From CAZKBP01 sp964551015 (GTDB lineage Bacteria > Bacteroidota > Bacteroidia > Cytophagales > Microscillaceae): DNA of 64,000 bases. The stretch covers positions 186,001 to 250,000 of the forward strand of contig CAZKBP010000002.1 in NCBI GenBank assembly GCA_964551015.1, given 5' to 3'. The translations under genes and the position numbers were made by a program. This document shows positions 6,795 to 15,597 of the stretch, piece after piece. The stretch's first letter is position 1, and each line of letters opens with the position of its first letter. A model generated the notes under the pieces. It was given only the letters and a program-made list of their open reading frames with translations, was not told where the DNA came from and did no database searches.

Positions 6795-9779
6795 CTAATT
6801 ACCCGCCAAATTCTCTCTTACAATCGCCCGATAGGCCAAGTTCTGCACCCGCCGGCGAATATGCTCCGTGATGAGTTTGCGATTATCTACCGAAGGATAA
6901 ATGCGGTTGGAGAGAAAAACCATCAGCAGATCTTCGTTGGGGTCAGCCCAAAGCACACAGCCCGTAAAGCCCGAATGCCCAAAGGAGCGATCCGAGGCAA
7001 AGTCAGAGATATAGGAGAAAGCATCTTGGTCAGGACGATCCCAGCCCAAACCCCGACGGTTCATCGGGTAATGACTCCGTGTGAAAGTATCAATGGTTGC
7101 TTCTAGCAAATAGCGACGATTGCCATAATGTCCGCCGTTCAAGTACATTTGGAGGAATTTGGCTAGGTCATTGGCGGTGCTGAATAAGCCCGCGTGTCCA
7201 CCCACGCCTCCGAGCATGGCGGCTCCTTGGTCGTGTACTGTGCCTTGTACGAGTTGCTGGCGAAAATACGTATCTTTTTCGGTGGGAGGAATCTGGCTGA
7301 GATCAAATTTTTCTAGCGGGTTAAAAGTCGTCAGATACATCCCTAGTGGCGTGTAGTATCGCCTTTGCAAGAAATCTTCAATCGGCTCTTCTAGCAAATG
7401 CTCTGCTAATCTTTTCATCACGTAAAAGCTCAAATCGCTGTATTCGTATTCATAAAACTCTTGTTTCTCTTCCTTTTCAGACATTTTAGAATCCAGCGTC
7501 CATCGCCAAAGCGTATCTTCCAGATTGGGCATCGTGTAAATGCCTTGAGCAACCTGTTCGGTGAATTTTTCATTTTCAGTCCGGCTATAATAACGTGGAT
7601 CAAGCACTTTATTTTTCAGCACGGTTCTGTCCCAGTAAGGAAGATAGGGAACCAGCCCAGCTTGGTGAGTCAGCACCTCGCGTATGGTGATGTCGGCTTT
7701 GTTCGTCCCCTGCATTTCCTCCAAATATTCAGAAACCTTGGTATCCAGATCAATTTTACCTTGATTATACAGATAAGTAATTGCTTGCAAAGTAGCAGTT
7801 ACTTTGGTAATAGAAGCTACGTCGTAAAGGGTTTGTGGGTGAATGTTTTTTTTCTTGCTATAAGTCTGATAACCATAGGCTTGATGCCAAACTACTTTGC
7901 CTTTGCGAGCAATCAAAACCTGACAGCCGGGCATGGCTCGCTGGCGAATCGCGCCCTGGACAAGCGCATCTATGCGAGCTAGAGTATCACTGCGCATCCC
8001 TACTTCTTCGGGCGAGCCATAGCTGAGGCGCGAAAGAAAAGGCGTTTCCAGCCCCGTGCCTGCCGCAAATACTCCCGACGAAACGGGCAATTTCCCTTTG
8101 GCTGACAAAGCTCCAAAAAGCACTTGCGGAGCCAGCCTCAAAGTGCTGGGCTTGTCTTCGTAAGCCACCAAGATATTAGGAATTTTAGCAAAAAACTTCA
8201 AGACATAGGGCGAACCAAAAACGACCAGTACTACCCGAGTTTCTTGGGCTAAATCTTGGATAAATTTTCGTTTTGCTGGGGTTAGGCCGAAATTTTCCTT
8301 GCTCTTGCGGTTCATACCTTGCAAGGCCACCACTACCATTTTCTTGTCTTTGAGTTTGGCTAAATTTTGCTGATAAATGTAAGCATTTGCCCCCTGCGGA
8401 ATTTGAAAATGCTCAAACTTGGCGTAGTGATCTAAATTAGATTGAAAAGCGTTTTTGGCCTTCACGCCCAAGGCCACCGAAGCAAAATCCTGCGCTCTGA
8501 TGTCTTCAAAAGGCAGTAGATCATCTTCATTTTTGACCAAAGTAAATGCTTTTTCATACAATTGATCCCGCAAAACTCGCACACGCGGGGAGTTCAAGTC
8601 TTGGGATAATTTTTTTAGGGAAATGGGCTGGTAATCGTGCAAGCCCGCGAAGTATTTGGCTCTGAGTACTTTCTTGACCTTGGCGTCAATCATCTCCCAG
8701 GTCAGCCGTTTTTGGGCGAGGGCACGGACAATGGCTTGGTAGGCCGTAGGAATGCTCTCGGGGAGCAATAGAATGTCATTTCCTGCCAATAAAGATAGCA
8801 CGCTGATTTCTCCAGGTTGGAAGTATTTGGTCACGCCTTTCATCTCCAGAGCATCTGTAAAAACCAAACCCTCGAAGCCCAATTGCTCTTGCAAAACCTC
8901 TGAAACGACTTGAGGCGAAAGCGTGGTCGGGCGATTGGGCGTACTATCGTAAGCCGGAATCCGCAAGTGAGCGACCATTGTACTCATCAGGCCCTCCTCG
9001 ATCAATCTCTGAAAAGGATATAATTCCAGTTCTTCCAGGCGGCTTTTAGGGTGGTTGATCGTGGGCAAAGTATAATGCGAATCTTGATCTGTATCCCCAT
9101 GACCGGGGAAGTGCTTGGCGTTGGCAATCAGGCCGTGATCTTGCATGCCAAGCATATAAGCAATGCCTTTGCGAGCCACATTTTCCTTGTCTTCCCCAAA
9201 AGAGCGATCCCCGATTACTGGATTTCGGGGATTATTGTTTACGTCTACCACTGGGGCAAAATTCACGTGAATACCGACTCTCCGAAATTGATAGGCCACT
9301 TCTTTGCCCATTTCGTAAATCAACGAATCATCTTGGATTGCGCCCAAGGTCATTTGTCTCGGGAAATGAATGGTGCTATCGAGGCGCATGCCCAGGCCCC
9401 ACTCTCCATCAATGGCAACGAGCAGGGGAATACGGGCTCGTTTTTGGTATCGATTCGTGAGCTTCGCCTGACGATAAGGCCCGCCTTGGAAAAAAGTCAA
9501 ACCCCCTACTTTGTATTCTCGGATCAACTTTTCTACCTCCTGGTGATGCGCTTCGTTGAGGTTAGAGTGGGCACGAATGGAAAAAAGCTGACCAATTTTT
9601 TCACGTTCGGTCAAGGTATTAAACACACTGTCTACCCAAGCCGCTTGCATTCTACGGTAGGCCATCTCTCCATTTTTATCCTGAAAATATGCATTCAAAA
9701 ATAAAGAAGCAATCATCATCAGCATAAAGAGTAAAAAGGTGGCCTTGGCCAACGAGAATTTGAATACTTTTCTTGGCAT
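6795..9779 (-). CDS. GH3 beta-N-acetylhexosaminidase-like / serine beta-lactamase-like fusion
   Basis: A 994-residue exported or membrane-anchored protein with an N-terminal hydrophobic segment at residues 12-30. Residues 50-380 are a glycoside hydrolase family 3 domain of NagZ type, with KHFPGHGDT at 222-230 and the nucleophile region VFTDALEM (Asp near 309). Residues 400-590 resemble a GH3 C-terminal sandwich. Residues 600-990 are a beta-lactamase/transpeptidase-like domain with the S-x-x-K motif in VASITKV (Ser near 656), a YSD motif in place of Y-x-N, and GHSGFTG. The pairing points to peptidoglycan or muropeptide turnover in the periplasm. This fused form is known in Bacteroidota. It stands alone, divergent from the gene at 9837. 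Confidence 0.88.
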   Translation of the reverse strand: MPRKVFKFSLAKATFLLFMLMMIASLFLNAYFQDKNGEMAYRRMQAAWVDSVFNTLTEREKIGQLFSIRAHSNLNEAHHQEVEKLIREYKVGGLTFFQGGPYRQAKLTNRYQKRARIPLLVAIDGEWGLGMRLDSTIHFPRQMTLGAIQDDSLIYEMGKEVAYQFRRVGIHVNFAPVVDVNNNPRNPVIGDRSFGEDKENVARKGIAYMLGMQDHGLIANAKHFPGHGDTDQDSHYTLPTINHPKSRLEELELYPFQRLIEEGLMSTMVAHLRIPAYDSTPNRPTTLSPQVVSEVLQEQLGFEGLVFTDALEMKGVTKYFQPGEISVLSLLAGNDILLLPESIPTAYQAIVRALAQKRLTWEMIDAKVKKVLRAKYFAGLHDYQPISLKKLSQDLNSPRVRVLRDQLYEKAFTLVKNEDDLLPFEDIRAQDFASVALGVKAKNAFQSNLDHYAKFEHFQIPQGANAYIYQQNLAKLKDKKMVVVALQGMNRKSKENFGLTPAKRKFIQDLAQETRVVLVVFGSPYVLKFFAKIPNILVAYEDKPSTLRLAPQVLFGALSAKGKLPVSSGVFAAGTGLETPFLSRLSYGSPEEVGMRSDTLARIDALVQGAIRQRAMPGCQVLIARKGKVVWHQAYGYQTYSKKKNIHPQTLYDVASITKVTATLQAITYLYNQGKIDLDTKVSEYLEEMQGTNKADITIREVLTHQAGLVPYLPYWDRTVLKNKVLDPRYYSRTENEKFTEQVAQGIYTMPNLEDTLWRWTLDSKMSEKEEKQEFYEYEYSDLSFYVMKRLAEHLLEEPIEDFLQRRYYTPLGMYLTTFNPLEKFDLSQIPPTEKDTYFRQQLVQGTVHDQGAAMLGGVGGHAGLFSTANDLAKFLQMYLNGGHYGNRRYLLEATIDTFTRSHYPMNRRGLGWDRPDQDAFSYISDFASDRSFGHSGFTGCVLWADPNEDLLMVFLSNRIYPSVDNRKLITEHIRRRVQNLAYRAIVRENLAGN

Positions 9780-9810
9780 ATTGGGTTTTTTTGTGTAATA
9801 TAGGTTGTAA

Positions 9811-9822
9811 ATTTACGTAAAT
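9811..9822. promoter_or_regulatory. 12-bp palindrome in a divergent promoter region
   Basis: ATTTACGTAAAT is a perfect palindrome in the 57-bp gap between two divergent genes. Near-matches to the -7 box (TAAATTTA) overlap it on both strands. It could be an operator or simply two overlapping AT-rich promoters. Confidence 0.25.
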
Positions 9823-9836
9823 AAAAAGATAGGAAA

Positions 9837-10259
9837 ATGCGTTTACCCTCCTTGACAAAAATACCAAAATACAAGCGATTTAGCTACCAACCTCGCCATT
9901 TTGATCCTGCTCAGGAAGAATTGCAAGAACGTGTTCAACGCATAGAAGCCGAGGTAAAAGCTGAGAAAGAAGGCAAGCCCGTGCTGGCAGAAGGACATCA
10001 CGCTTCCCGTATTTCTCGTGCTTTTCGAGAAGGCCGAAGTAAACCTGCTCCTTTTATGAGTTTTACTTCCAAAACCGCCTTCTTGCGATTGTCCATCATC
10101 ACGATACTGGTATTGACAGGTTACTTATGGTTAGAATACGGAGATCGCTTTGATGAGTTACTGGCAAATCTAATGCCTCGTTCTCCTTACATGACGATTG
10201 CGATCCTCTTGGGGGTTTATGTGATTTATAAAGCGTATCGAGTCGTTAAACGAAATTAA
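9837..10259 (+). CDS. Conserved-looking two-helix membrane protein
   Basis: A 140-residue protein that I do not assign to a named family. The first 75 residues are soluble and charged, with a short heptad-like stretch EELQERVQRIEAEVKAEKEG. Two hydrophobic helices follow, near residues 80-97 and 117-134, ending in a basic KAYRVVKRN tail. It sits 36 bp before mutL in the same direction and may be the first gene of a mutL-rhomboid operon. Function unknown. Confidence 0.7.
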   Translation: MRLPSLTKIPKYKRFSYQPRHFDPAQEELQERVQRIEAEVKAEKEGKPVLAEGHHASRISRAFREGRSKPAPFMSFTSKTAFLRLSIITILVLTGYLWLEYGDRFDELLANLMPRSPYMTIAILLGVYVIYKAYRVVKRN

Positions 10260-10295
10260 CACACACACGAAAAGCCGAAAATACTCAATAATCTC

Positions 10296-12164
10296 ATGGG
10301 AGATATTATCCAGTTACTGCCTGACTCGATTGCTAATCAAATTGCCGCTGGTGAGGTAGTACAAAGGCCAGCTTCTATCGTCAAAGAGCTTCTAGAAAAC
10401 GCTATTGACGCCCAGAGCACGCATATTCAACTCCTAGTCAAAGACTCTGGCAAGTCACTGGTACAAGTCATTGATGATGGTATTGGTATGTCCGAAACGG
10501 ACGCCCGCCTCTCACTGGAGCGCCACGCTACTTCTAAAATTCGTAAGACTGAAGATTTATTCAATATCCGCACCATGGGTTTCCGTGGAGAGGCACTTGC
10601 TTCTATCGCGGCGGTGGCTCAGGTTGAGCTCAAAACCAAACGACGGGAGGATGAAATTGGGACTTATATCTGTATTGAGGGTTCACAATTAAAAACGCAG
10701 GAGTCTCGTATTTGTCAGGACGGGACGGCCATTTCGGTTAAGAATTTGTTTTATAATGTGCCCGCTCGTCGCAATTTCCTGAAGTCCAATCCAGTGGAAA
10801 TGCGTCATATTTTGGATGAGTTTCACCGAGTTGCCTTAGCGCATCCTGAGATAGAATTTTCGCTCTTTCATAATGACCTCGAGATTTACCATCTCCTACC
10901 GGGCAAATTGAGCAATCGAATCGTAGCAATTTTTGGGAAAAATTACCGCAAACAACTCGCCTCGTGTGAGGAAGAAACTCCACTGCTGCACATTCAGGGT
11001 TACATTGGCAATCCCGAAAATACTAAAAAGACCAAGGGCGAGCAGTTTTTCTTTGTAAATAAACGTTACATTCGCCACGCTTACCTGCATCACGCCGTGC
11101 TGAATGCTTATGAGGACTTGATTCCGACCGATGTTTATCCTTTCTACGTGCTTTTCCTCGAGGTAGACCCCATTCATATTGACATCAACATTCATCCTAC
11201 TAAAACGGAAGTAAAATTTGACGATGAGCGCACGATGTATGCCATCGTACAATCTGCGGTCAAAAAAGCATTGAGTGTGCACAACTTTACGCCCTCTCTG
11301 GATTTTGATGTAGATGTAAATCTGGATAAGTCAAACCATTTCCAAACCGCGATTGATGAGAATCAGCTCTATCAAGGCACAGGTTCTCAGAGTTTTATTA
11401 AATCTCCCCCTGACCAACGCAGTAAAAATAATCTAGAGAACTGGGAAAAAATTTACGCTGATCTAAAACAAAACACCCCAGAGGAAAATTTTAATTATAA
11501 CAAGGAAGAAGATTCAGAAGCTCTAACCTTCGAGAGCGGAGCCAATCGTTTAAAAAGTGAGAAGCTTTTTCCAGAAGAAGATTTAGAGCCGAAAGAAAGA
11601 AACAGTTTCCAGATTCACGGTCAATACATTATTACTCAGGTCAAGTCGGGCATTTTATTGATCAATCAGAAAGCCGCTTGGGAGCGGATTTTATATGACA
11701 GATACCTGACCTATCTTGACAAAAAGTCAGCTATTTCGCAAAGGTTATTGTTCCCAAGAGAGATCACTTTAAATCCGGCTGACTTCCAATTGATCTTGGA
11801 AATAGACAAAGAAATTCTTAATTTAGGATTCATTTTTGATGTTTTAGAAGAAAATCGAATATTGCTGAAAGGGGTTCCAACCGAAGTAAGTAAGGAGAAC
11901 GAACAATTGCTTTTCGAGGACTTTGTCGAGCAGATCAAATTTTATCGTTCAGACCTACACTTAGAGCGTCGTGAGGTTTTAGCCCGTTCACTGGCGAAGA
12001 GGGCTTCTCGAAAAACCAACCGAGAACTAAGCAAAGTGGAAATGAATGCACTCATAGATCAGCTTTTTGCTTCCGCGAACCCAAATTACAGCCCTGACGG
12101 CACACCTATTTTTGTGACCCTCAGCCTAGAAAAAATAGCCGATTTTTTTGCCAAGCCAAATTAA
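10296..12164 (+). CDS. mutL: DNA mismatch repair protein MutL
   Basis: A 622-residue protein. The N-terminal GHKL ATPase is complete: ELLENAIDA (motif I), IDDGIGM (motif II), RHATSKI and TMGFRGEAL (motif III). The C-terminal dimerisation domain is present, but the endonuclease signature DQHAAHER is replaced by NQKAAWER, and the late CPHGRP-type motif reads SPDGTPIF. The protein should couple MutS to downstream factors, but its own nicking activity is doubtful. Four bases separate its stop from the first rhomboid gene, so the three genes 10296-13895 are probably co-transcribed. Confidence 0.95.
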   Translation: MGDIIQLLPDSIANQIAAGEVVQRPASIVKELLENAIDAQSTHIQLLVKDSGKSLVQVIDDGIGMSETDARLSLERHATSKIRKTEDLFNIRTMGFRGEALASIAAVAQVELKTKRREDEIGTYICIEGSQLKTQESRICQDGTAISVKNLFYNVPARRNFLKSNPVEMRHILDEFHRVALAHPEIEFSLFHNDLEIYHLLPGKLSNRIVAIFGKNYRKQLASCEEETPLLHIQGYIGNPENTKKTKGEQFFFVNKRYIRHAYLHHAVLNAYEDLIPTDVYPFYVLFLEVDPIHIDINIHPTKTEVKFDDERTMYAIVQSAVKKALSVHNFTPSLDFDVDVNLDKSNHFQTAIDENQLYQGTGSQSFIKSPPDQRSKNNLENWEKIYADLKQNTPEENFNYNKEEDSEALTFESGANRLKSEKLFPEEDLEPKERNSFQIHGQYIITQVKSGILLINQKAAWERILYDRYLTYLDKKSAISQRLLFPREITLNPADFQLILEIDKEILNLGFIFDVLEENRILLKGVPTEVSKENEQLLFEDFVEQIKFYRSDLHLERREVLARSLAKRASRKTNRELSKVEMNALIDQLFASANPNYSPDGTPIFVTLSLEKIADFFAKPN

Positions 12165-12167
12165 ATT

Positions 12168-12965
12168 ATGGGATATAGATTAACACCAATCGTAAGAAAT
12201 CTCCTCGTTCTCAATATATTAATCTTTGTATTGGATATGTTGATTCAGGAGCGATTCGCAGATTTGTTCGGTCTGCGCACTTTTATTTCGGATGAGTTTC
12301 AAGCTTATCAACTCCTGACTTACATGTTCATTCATAGCGATAGTGGCATTATGCACATTCTAGGGAATATGTTTGGCTTGTTCATGTTTGGCCCTCCTCT
12401 AGAAAATATATTCGGCTCACAACGCTTTCTGGCTTTTTATGTCATTACAGGCTTGGGTGCTGGCATATTGAACTCGGGAGTGAACTATATGATGCTCCAA
12501 GATTTGGAAGCCGACACAAAGGTCTATATCGAGGAGCCCGACCCAAGCCGGCTCATTGGATTTTGTGATGAGCATCTGCCCAGTTGGCGTCTCCGCCCTC
12601 AAGTTTCTGACCTCGTCAGTGGCTACGAGGCGAATCCTAACGACACTCAATATATCAGTGAAAGCAAGAGTTTAGTTAGAGAAATTTACGATTTTAAGTT
12701 AAATATCCCTACTGTAGGAGCTTCAGGAGCTATCTTTGGAATTTTGATTGCTTTTGCAATGTTATTTCCTAACATAGAAATCATGTTATTATTTCTGCCT
12801 ATTCCGATCAAAGCCAAATATTTTGTGGGGATATACGTTCTATTTGAATTATATTCAGGATTGAATTATGGAGGAGCTAGCAATGTAGCTCACTTTGCTC
12901 ACTTGGGAGGGGCTTTGATTGGCTTCTTACTCATCAAATACTGGGGGATAGGAAGACAAATTTGA
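12168..12965 (+). CDS. Rhomboid-family intramembrane serine protease (first of two)
   Basis: A 265-residue multi-spanning protein. It carries the H-x-L-G-N motif (MHILGNMFG), the catalytic serine in VGASGAIFG near residue 185, and the catalytic histidine in AHFAHLGGALIG near residue 245. A soluble insert of about 70 residues (roughly 105-170) separates two membrane segments. It follows mutL by 3 bp and precedes a second rhomboid by 24 bp. Substrates are unknown. Confidence 0.9.
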   Translation: MGYRLTPIVRNLLVLNILIFVLDMLIQERFADLFGLRTFISDEFQAYQLLTYMFIHSDSGIMHILGNMFGLFMFGPPLENIFGSQRFLAFYVITGLGAGILNSGVNYMMLQDLEADTKVYIEEPDPSRLIGFCDEHLPSWRLRPQVSDLVSGYEANPNDTQYISESKSLVREIYDFKLNIPTVGASGAIFGILIAFAMLFPNIEIMLLFLPIPIKAKYFVGIYVLFELYSGLNYGGASNVAHFAHLGGALIGFLLIKYWGIGRQI

Positions 12966-12989
12966 TAGAACCAAAAGACAAAAAAAGAT

Positions 12990-13895
12990 ATGACTGGAAT
13001 TTTTGACGACCTGAAAAACGCTTTCCGCAAGCCTGACAATGCGCTGCTACAGTTGATTATCATCAATGTAGTGGTCTTTTTAGGATTAGGCGTGCTCTAT
13101 ACCACGCTGAGCTTCTTCAACGCCATTGGAGCGGCCAAAATCATTTACAATCAATTCCTGCTACCAGCTGATTTGGGAAGATTGATATTCCGCCCTTGGG
13201 CAATTCTTACCTACGCTTTCAACCACGCTGGTTTTTGGCACATACTGGGCAATATGCTTTTCCTGTATTGGTTTGGATTGATTATCGTAGAATATCTCGG
13301 GAGCAAGCGAATCGTTAGCTTATACGTGCTCGGAGCACTGGCCGGAGGAATCTCATTTGTGATTTTGTATAATATTATTCCTTACGCTGGACAACCATTG
13401 GTTGGAGCCTCGGGCGCCGTTTTTGCCGTAGTAGTAGGTGCGGCTACGCTTACCCCCAATTATACTTTTCACCTCCTTTTGATTGGGCCGGTCAAAATCA
13501 AGTACATTGCCGCAGTATACGTGGTACTTTCCTATATTTCGCTGAGTGGCTCCAATGTAGGCGGTAATCTGGCTCACCTAGCAGGAGCTTTGATGGGCTA
13601 CACTTTTATCGTACAACTCAAAAATGGTAACGATATGGGCAAGTGGATCAATGACCTTCTGGATGGAATCAGTGGTATTTTCCGTCGCAAGCCCAAGATG
13701 AAAGTCTCCTACTCTAAAACCAGAAGTAAAGTAACCGCCAATACGGCTTACCAAAAAAGTAACAGCAAGAATAGTGGTAACTCCACACCTGATCAAGACG
13801 AAATCGATGCCATTTTGGATAAAATTTCGGAGTCTGGCTACGAAAGTTTGACCAAAGAAGAAAAACAAAAGCTTTTTCAAGCAAGCAAAAAGTAA
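12990..13895 (+). CDS. Rhomboid-family intramembrane serine protease (second of two)
   Basis: A 301-residue protein with rhomboid motifs HILGNMLFLYWFG, the serine in VGASGAVFAV, and the histidine in NLAHLAGALMG. After the last membrane helix there is a soluble tail of about 90 residues, basic at first and ending in a short acidic-helical segment (DEIDAILDKI, SLTKEEKQKLF) typical of Bacteroidota rhomboids with a small C-terminal domain. It is not a close copy of the preceding gene: the large soluble insert is absent. Confidence 0.9.
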   Translation: MTGIFDDLKNAFRKPDNALLQLIIINVVVFLGLGVLYTTLSFFNAIGAAKIIYNQFLLPADLGRLIFRPWAILTYAFNHAGFWHILGNMLFLYWFGLIIVEYLGSKRIVSLYVLGALAGGISFVILYNIIPYAGQPLVGASGAVFAVVVGAATLTPNYTFHLLLIGPVKIKYIAAVYVVLSYISLSGSNVGGNLAHLAGALMGYTFIVQLKNGNDMGKWINDLLDGISGIFRRKPKMKVSYSKTRSKVTANTAYQKSNSKNSGNSTPDQDEIDAILDKISESGYESLTKEEKQKLFQASKK

Positions 13896-14011
13896 TCTTT
13901 GTTGTTTATAAATTTGAAAACACAGCTTGTTTTTTCATCGTCAATTTTTTTTGTATCTTTTCGCAGATAATTCTTAATCTGATCCAACAAACCTCAAAAA
14001 GCACGATTATT

Positions 14012-14266
14012 ATGAGTGATAACACCAAAGTATTTTTAGGATTTTTAGCCGGACTAGGTGCAGGCGTATTAGTAGGTGTATTGCTGGCTCCTGAAAAAGG
14101 AGATGAAACGCGCAAAATACTTGCAGAGAAAGCCAAAACTTTCAGTACAGACTTCAGTGAGCAATGGGAGCAGTTAAACCCCAGTGTAGACAAGCTCAAG
14201 CAAGTGCTAGACTCAGCGAGCGAGTACGCTAACAAAATCATTGCCAAAGAGAATTCCACAAAATAA
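14012..14266 (+). CDS. YtxH domain protein
   Basis: An 84-residue protein with one N-terminal glycine-rich transmembrane helix (FLGFLAGLGAGVLVGVLLAP) followed by EKGDETRK and an amphipathic helical tail, the layout of the YtxH family (general-stress-associated small membrane proteins). Monocistronic, with a strong terminator 25 bp downstream. Confidence 0.8.
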   Translation: MSDNTKVFLGFLAGLGAGVLVGVLLAPEKGDETRKILAEKAKTFSTDFSEQWEQLNPSVDKLKQVLDSASEYANKIIAKENSTK

Positions 14267-14290
14267 ACAAACCCCATTCGTTCAAAAGCG

Positions 14291-14320
14291 AGAGTAGTCT
14301 TGACTGACTACTCTTTTTTT
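14291..14320 (+). terminator. Intrinsic terminator after the YtxH gene
   Basis: A 9-bp stem AGAGTAGTC/GACTACTCT with a 6-nt loop followed by seven T residues. It may also serve the convergent aroB on the other strand, where the complement is A-rich upstream. Confidence 0.85.
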
Positions 14321-14342
14321 GTTTATACCTGCTCTAAACCTC

Positions 14343-15425
14343 TCAAGGCAAATTTACATAATAGCCTAGGCTTTCTACCATTTCTTCCTCTTCCAGTGGT
14401 TGATTAAAAATAGCGTGCCCTATCCCTTCTAGCAAAGTTCCCAAAACCTGCTGATGCTCGTTTTTCTTATCTTGTAAAGTGAGCCGAATAATCTGTGGAA
14501 GTTCCTCCGTGCCGATGCTGACCTTTGGATACAGAGTTGATAAATAGTGCTGAATCGCCTGCAGTGCTTGCTCGGATAGCCATCCTTTTCGATAAGAAAT
14601 AAAGCTTTCGCAAATCATGCCTATGGCAATGGCCTCCCCGTGCAGCAGTGGCTTGGCACTATTCAAAAAGTGCGTTTCTAAGGCGTGTCCTAAGGTATGT
14701 CCAAAGTTTAGTACTTTTCGGAGTCCTTTTTCTAGGGGGTCTGCCTCTACGATACGCGATTTGATCCCCACAGAATGAGGAACTAAACGACCAATGGCTG
14801 CTCGGTACTGTTTGAGATCATCCGAGGTGTTGAGAGGGAATTTGCTAGGGTCTAAGTGATCTAAAATCCATTGCCATTCCGCCTCATCTGCAATCAGGCA
14901 ATGTTTAATGACCTCTGCCCATCCAGAACGAAACTCCTCGTGAGGTAAAGTTTCTAAGAATCGCGTATCAATGAACACCCCACGCGGTTCTTTGAAAAGC
15001 CCGATATGATTTTTAAGTCCTTTAAAATCGACCCCTAGTTTTCCTCCTACACTGGCATCTACTTGCGCTAAGAGAGTTGTGGGAATCTGCACGAAATCAA
15101 TTCCTCGTTTGTAACTAGCGGCACAAAACCCTCCCATATCGCCAATCACGCCTCCTCCTAAGTTAATCAAAAGGGAGCGACGATCCATGGCTTGCTCAGT
15201 CATAGCTTCCCAAATCACCTGACAAGTATCCAGATTTTTATGAACCTCCCCACTGGGAATTTGAATCAAGTGATGAAGGGGCAGGTAAGGCTTGAGCTCA
15301 GGATAGCAGTGTTCCTGCGTATGTTCATCCACTAAAACAGCCACTTGACTGTAGGTATTTTCTCCTAAAAATTGAAGCAATTCACGGCTGATAAATTCGG
15401 TAAAAAAGATATGATTTAGGTTCAT
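14343..15425 (-). CDS. aroB: 3-dehydroquinate synthase
   Basis: A 360-residue enzyme of the shikimate pathway that converts DAHP to 3-dehydroquinate. Visible motifs are the NAD-binding GGGVIGDMGGF, the PTTLLAQVDASVGGK segment, the metal ligand region NFGHTLGHALE with its histidines, and LHGEAIAIGM. I use the ATG at 15425; a TTG at 15470 would add 15 residues without family support. It is divergent from pheT with about 170 bp between them. Confidence 0.95.
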   Translation of the reverse strand: MNLNHIFFTEFISRELLQFLGENTYSQVAVLVDEHTQEHCYPELKPYLPLHHLIQIPSGEVHKNLDTCQVIWEAMTEQAMDRRSLLINLGGGVIGDMGGFCAASYKRGIDFVQIPTTLLAQVDASVGGKLGVDFKGLKNHIGLFKEPRGVFIDTRFLETLPHEEFRSGWAEVIKHCLIADEAEWQWILDHLDPSKFPLNTSDDLKQYRAAIGRLVPHSVGIKSRIVEADPLEKGLRKVLNFGHTLGHALETHFLNSAKPLLHGEAIAIGMICESFISYRKGWLSEQALQAIQHYLSTLYPKVSIGTEELPQIIRLTLQDKKNEHQQVLGTLLEGIGHAIFNQPLEEEEMVESLGYYVNLP

Positions 15426-15530
15426 AGGCTCGGGTTCGATAGAAGTTTTAAGATGGTATTTGGTACGCAACGTGTGCCTTGGCTACGCTAATGTTCGTAA
15501 TGCGGTATTCTTTTTTCACAAGGGATTGCG

Positions 15531-15538
15531 TAATTTTG
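15531..15538 (+). promoter_or_regulatory. Promoter -7 box for pheT
   Basis: TAATTTTG is a perfect TAnnTTTG match 59 bp before the pheT ATG. The trinucleotide at the -33 position is TTC rather than TTG. It supports the downstream start of pheT, since the longer frame would begin upstream of the promoter. Confidence 0.4.
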
Positions 15539-15597
15539 CTAGCAATTATACAAAGAAAAAGAATTTCCAAGAATTCCGTTCCAAATCAACTGAGAGA

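Noticed and set aside
9051..9704. 217-codon forward frame opposite the GH3 gene
   Set aside because: It lies entirely within a clear GH3 domain on the other strand and has no protein-like motifs.
13926..13963. TATCTTTT as a promoter for the YtxH gene
   Set aside because: The last base mismatches the -7 consensus and the nearest TTG is 24 bp away, outside the usual spacing; too weak to list.
15426..15450. GGTTCGAT resembling a tRNA T-loop
   Set aside because: No acceptor or anticodon stems can be formed around it; no tRNA gene was found in the window.
15460..15597. 46 extra N-terminal codons on pheT
   Set aside because: They do not resemble PheT, they begin upstream of a TAnnTTTG box, and the downstream ATG gives the normal N-terminus.
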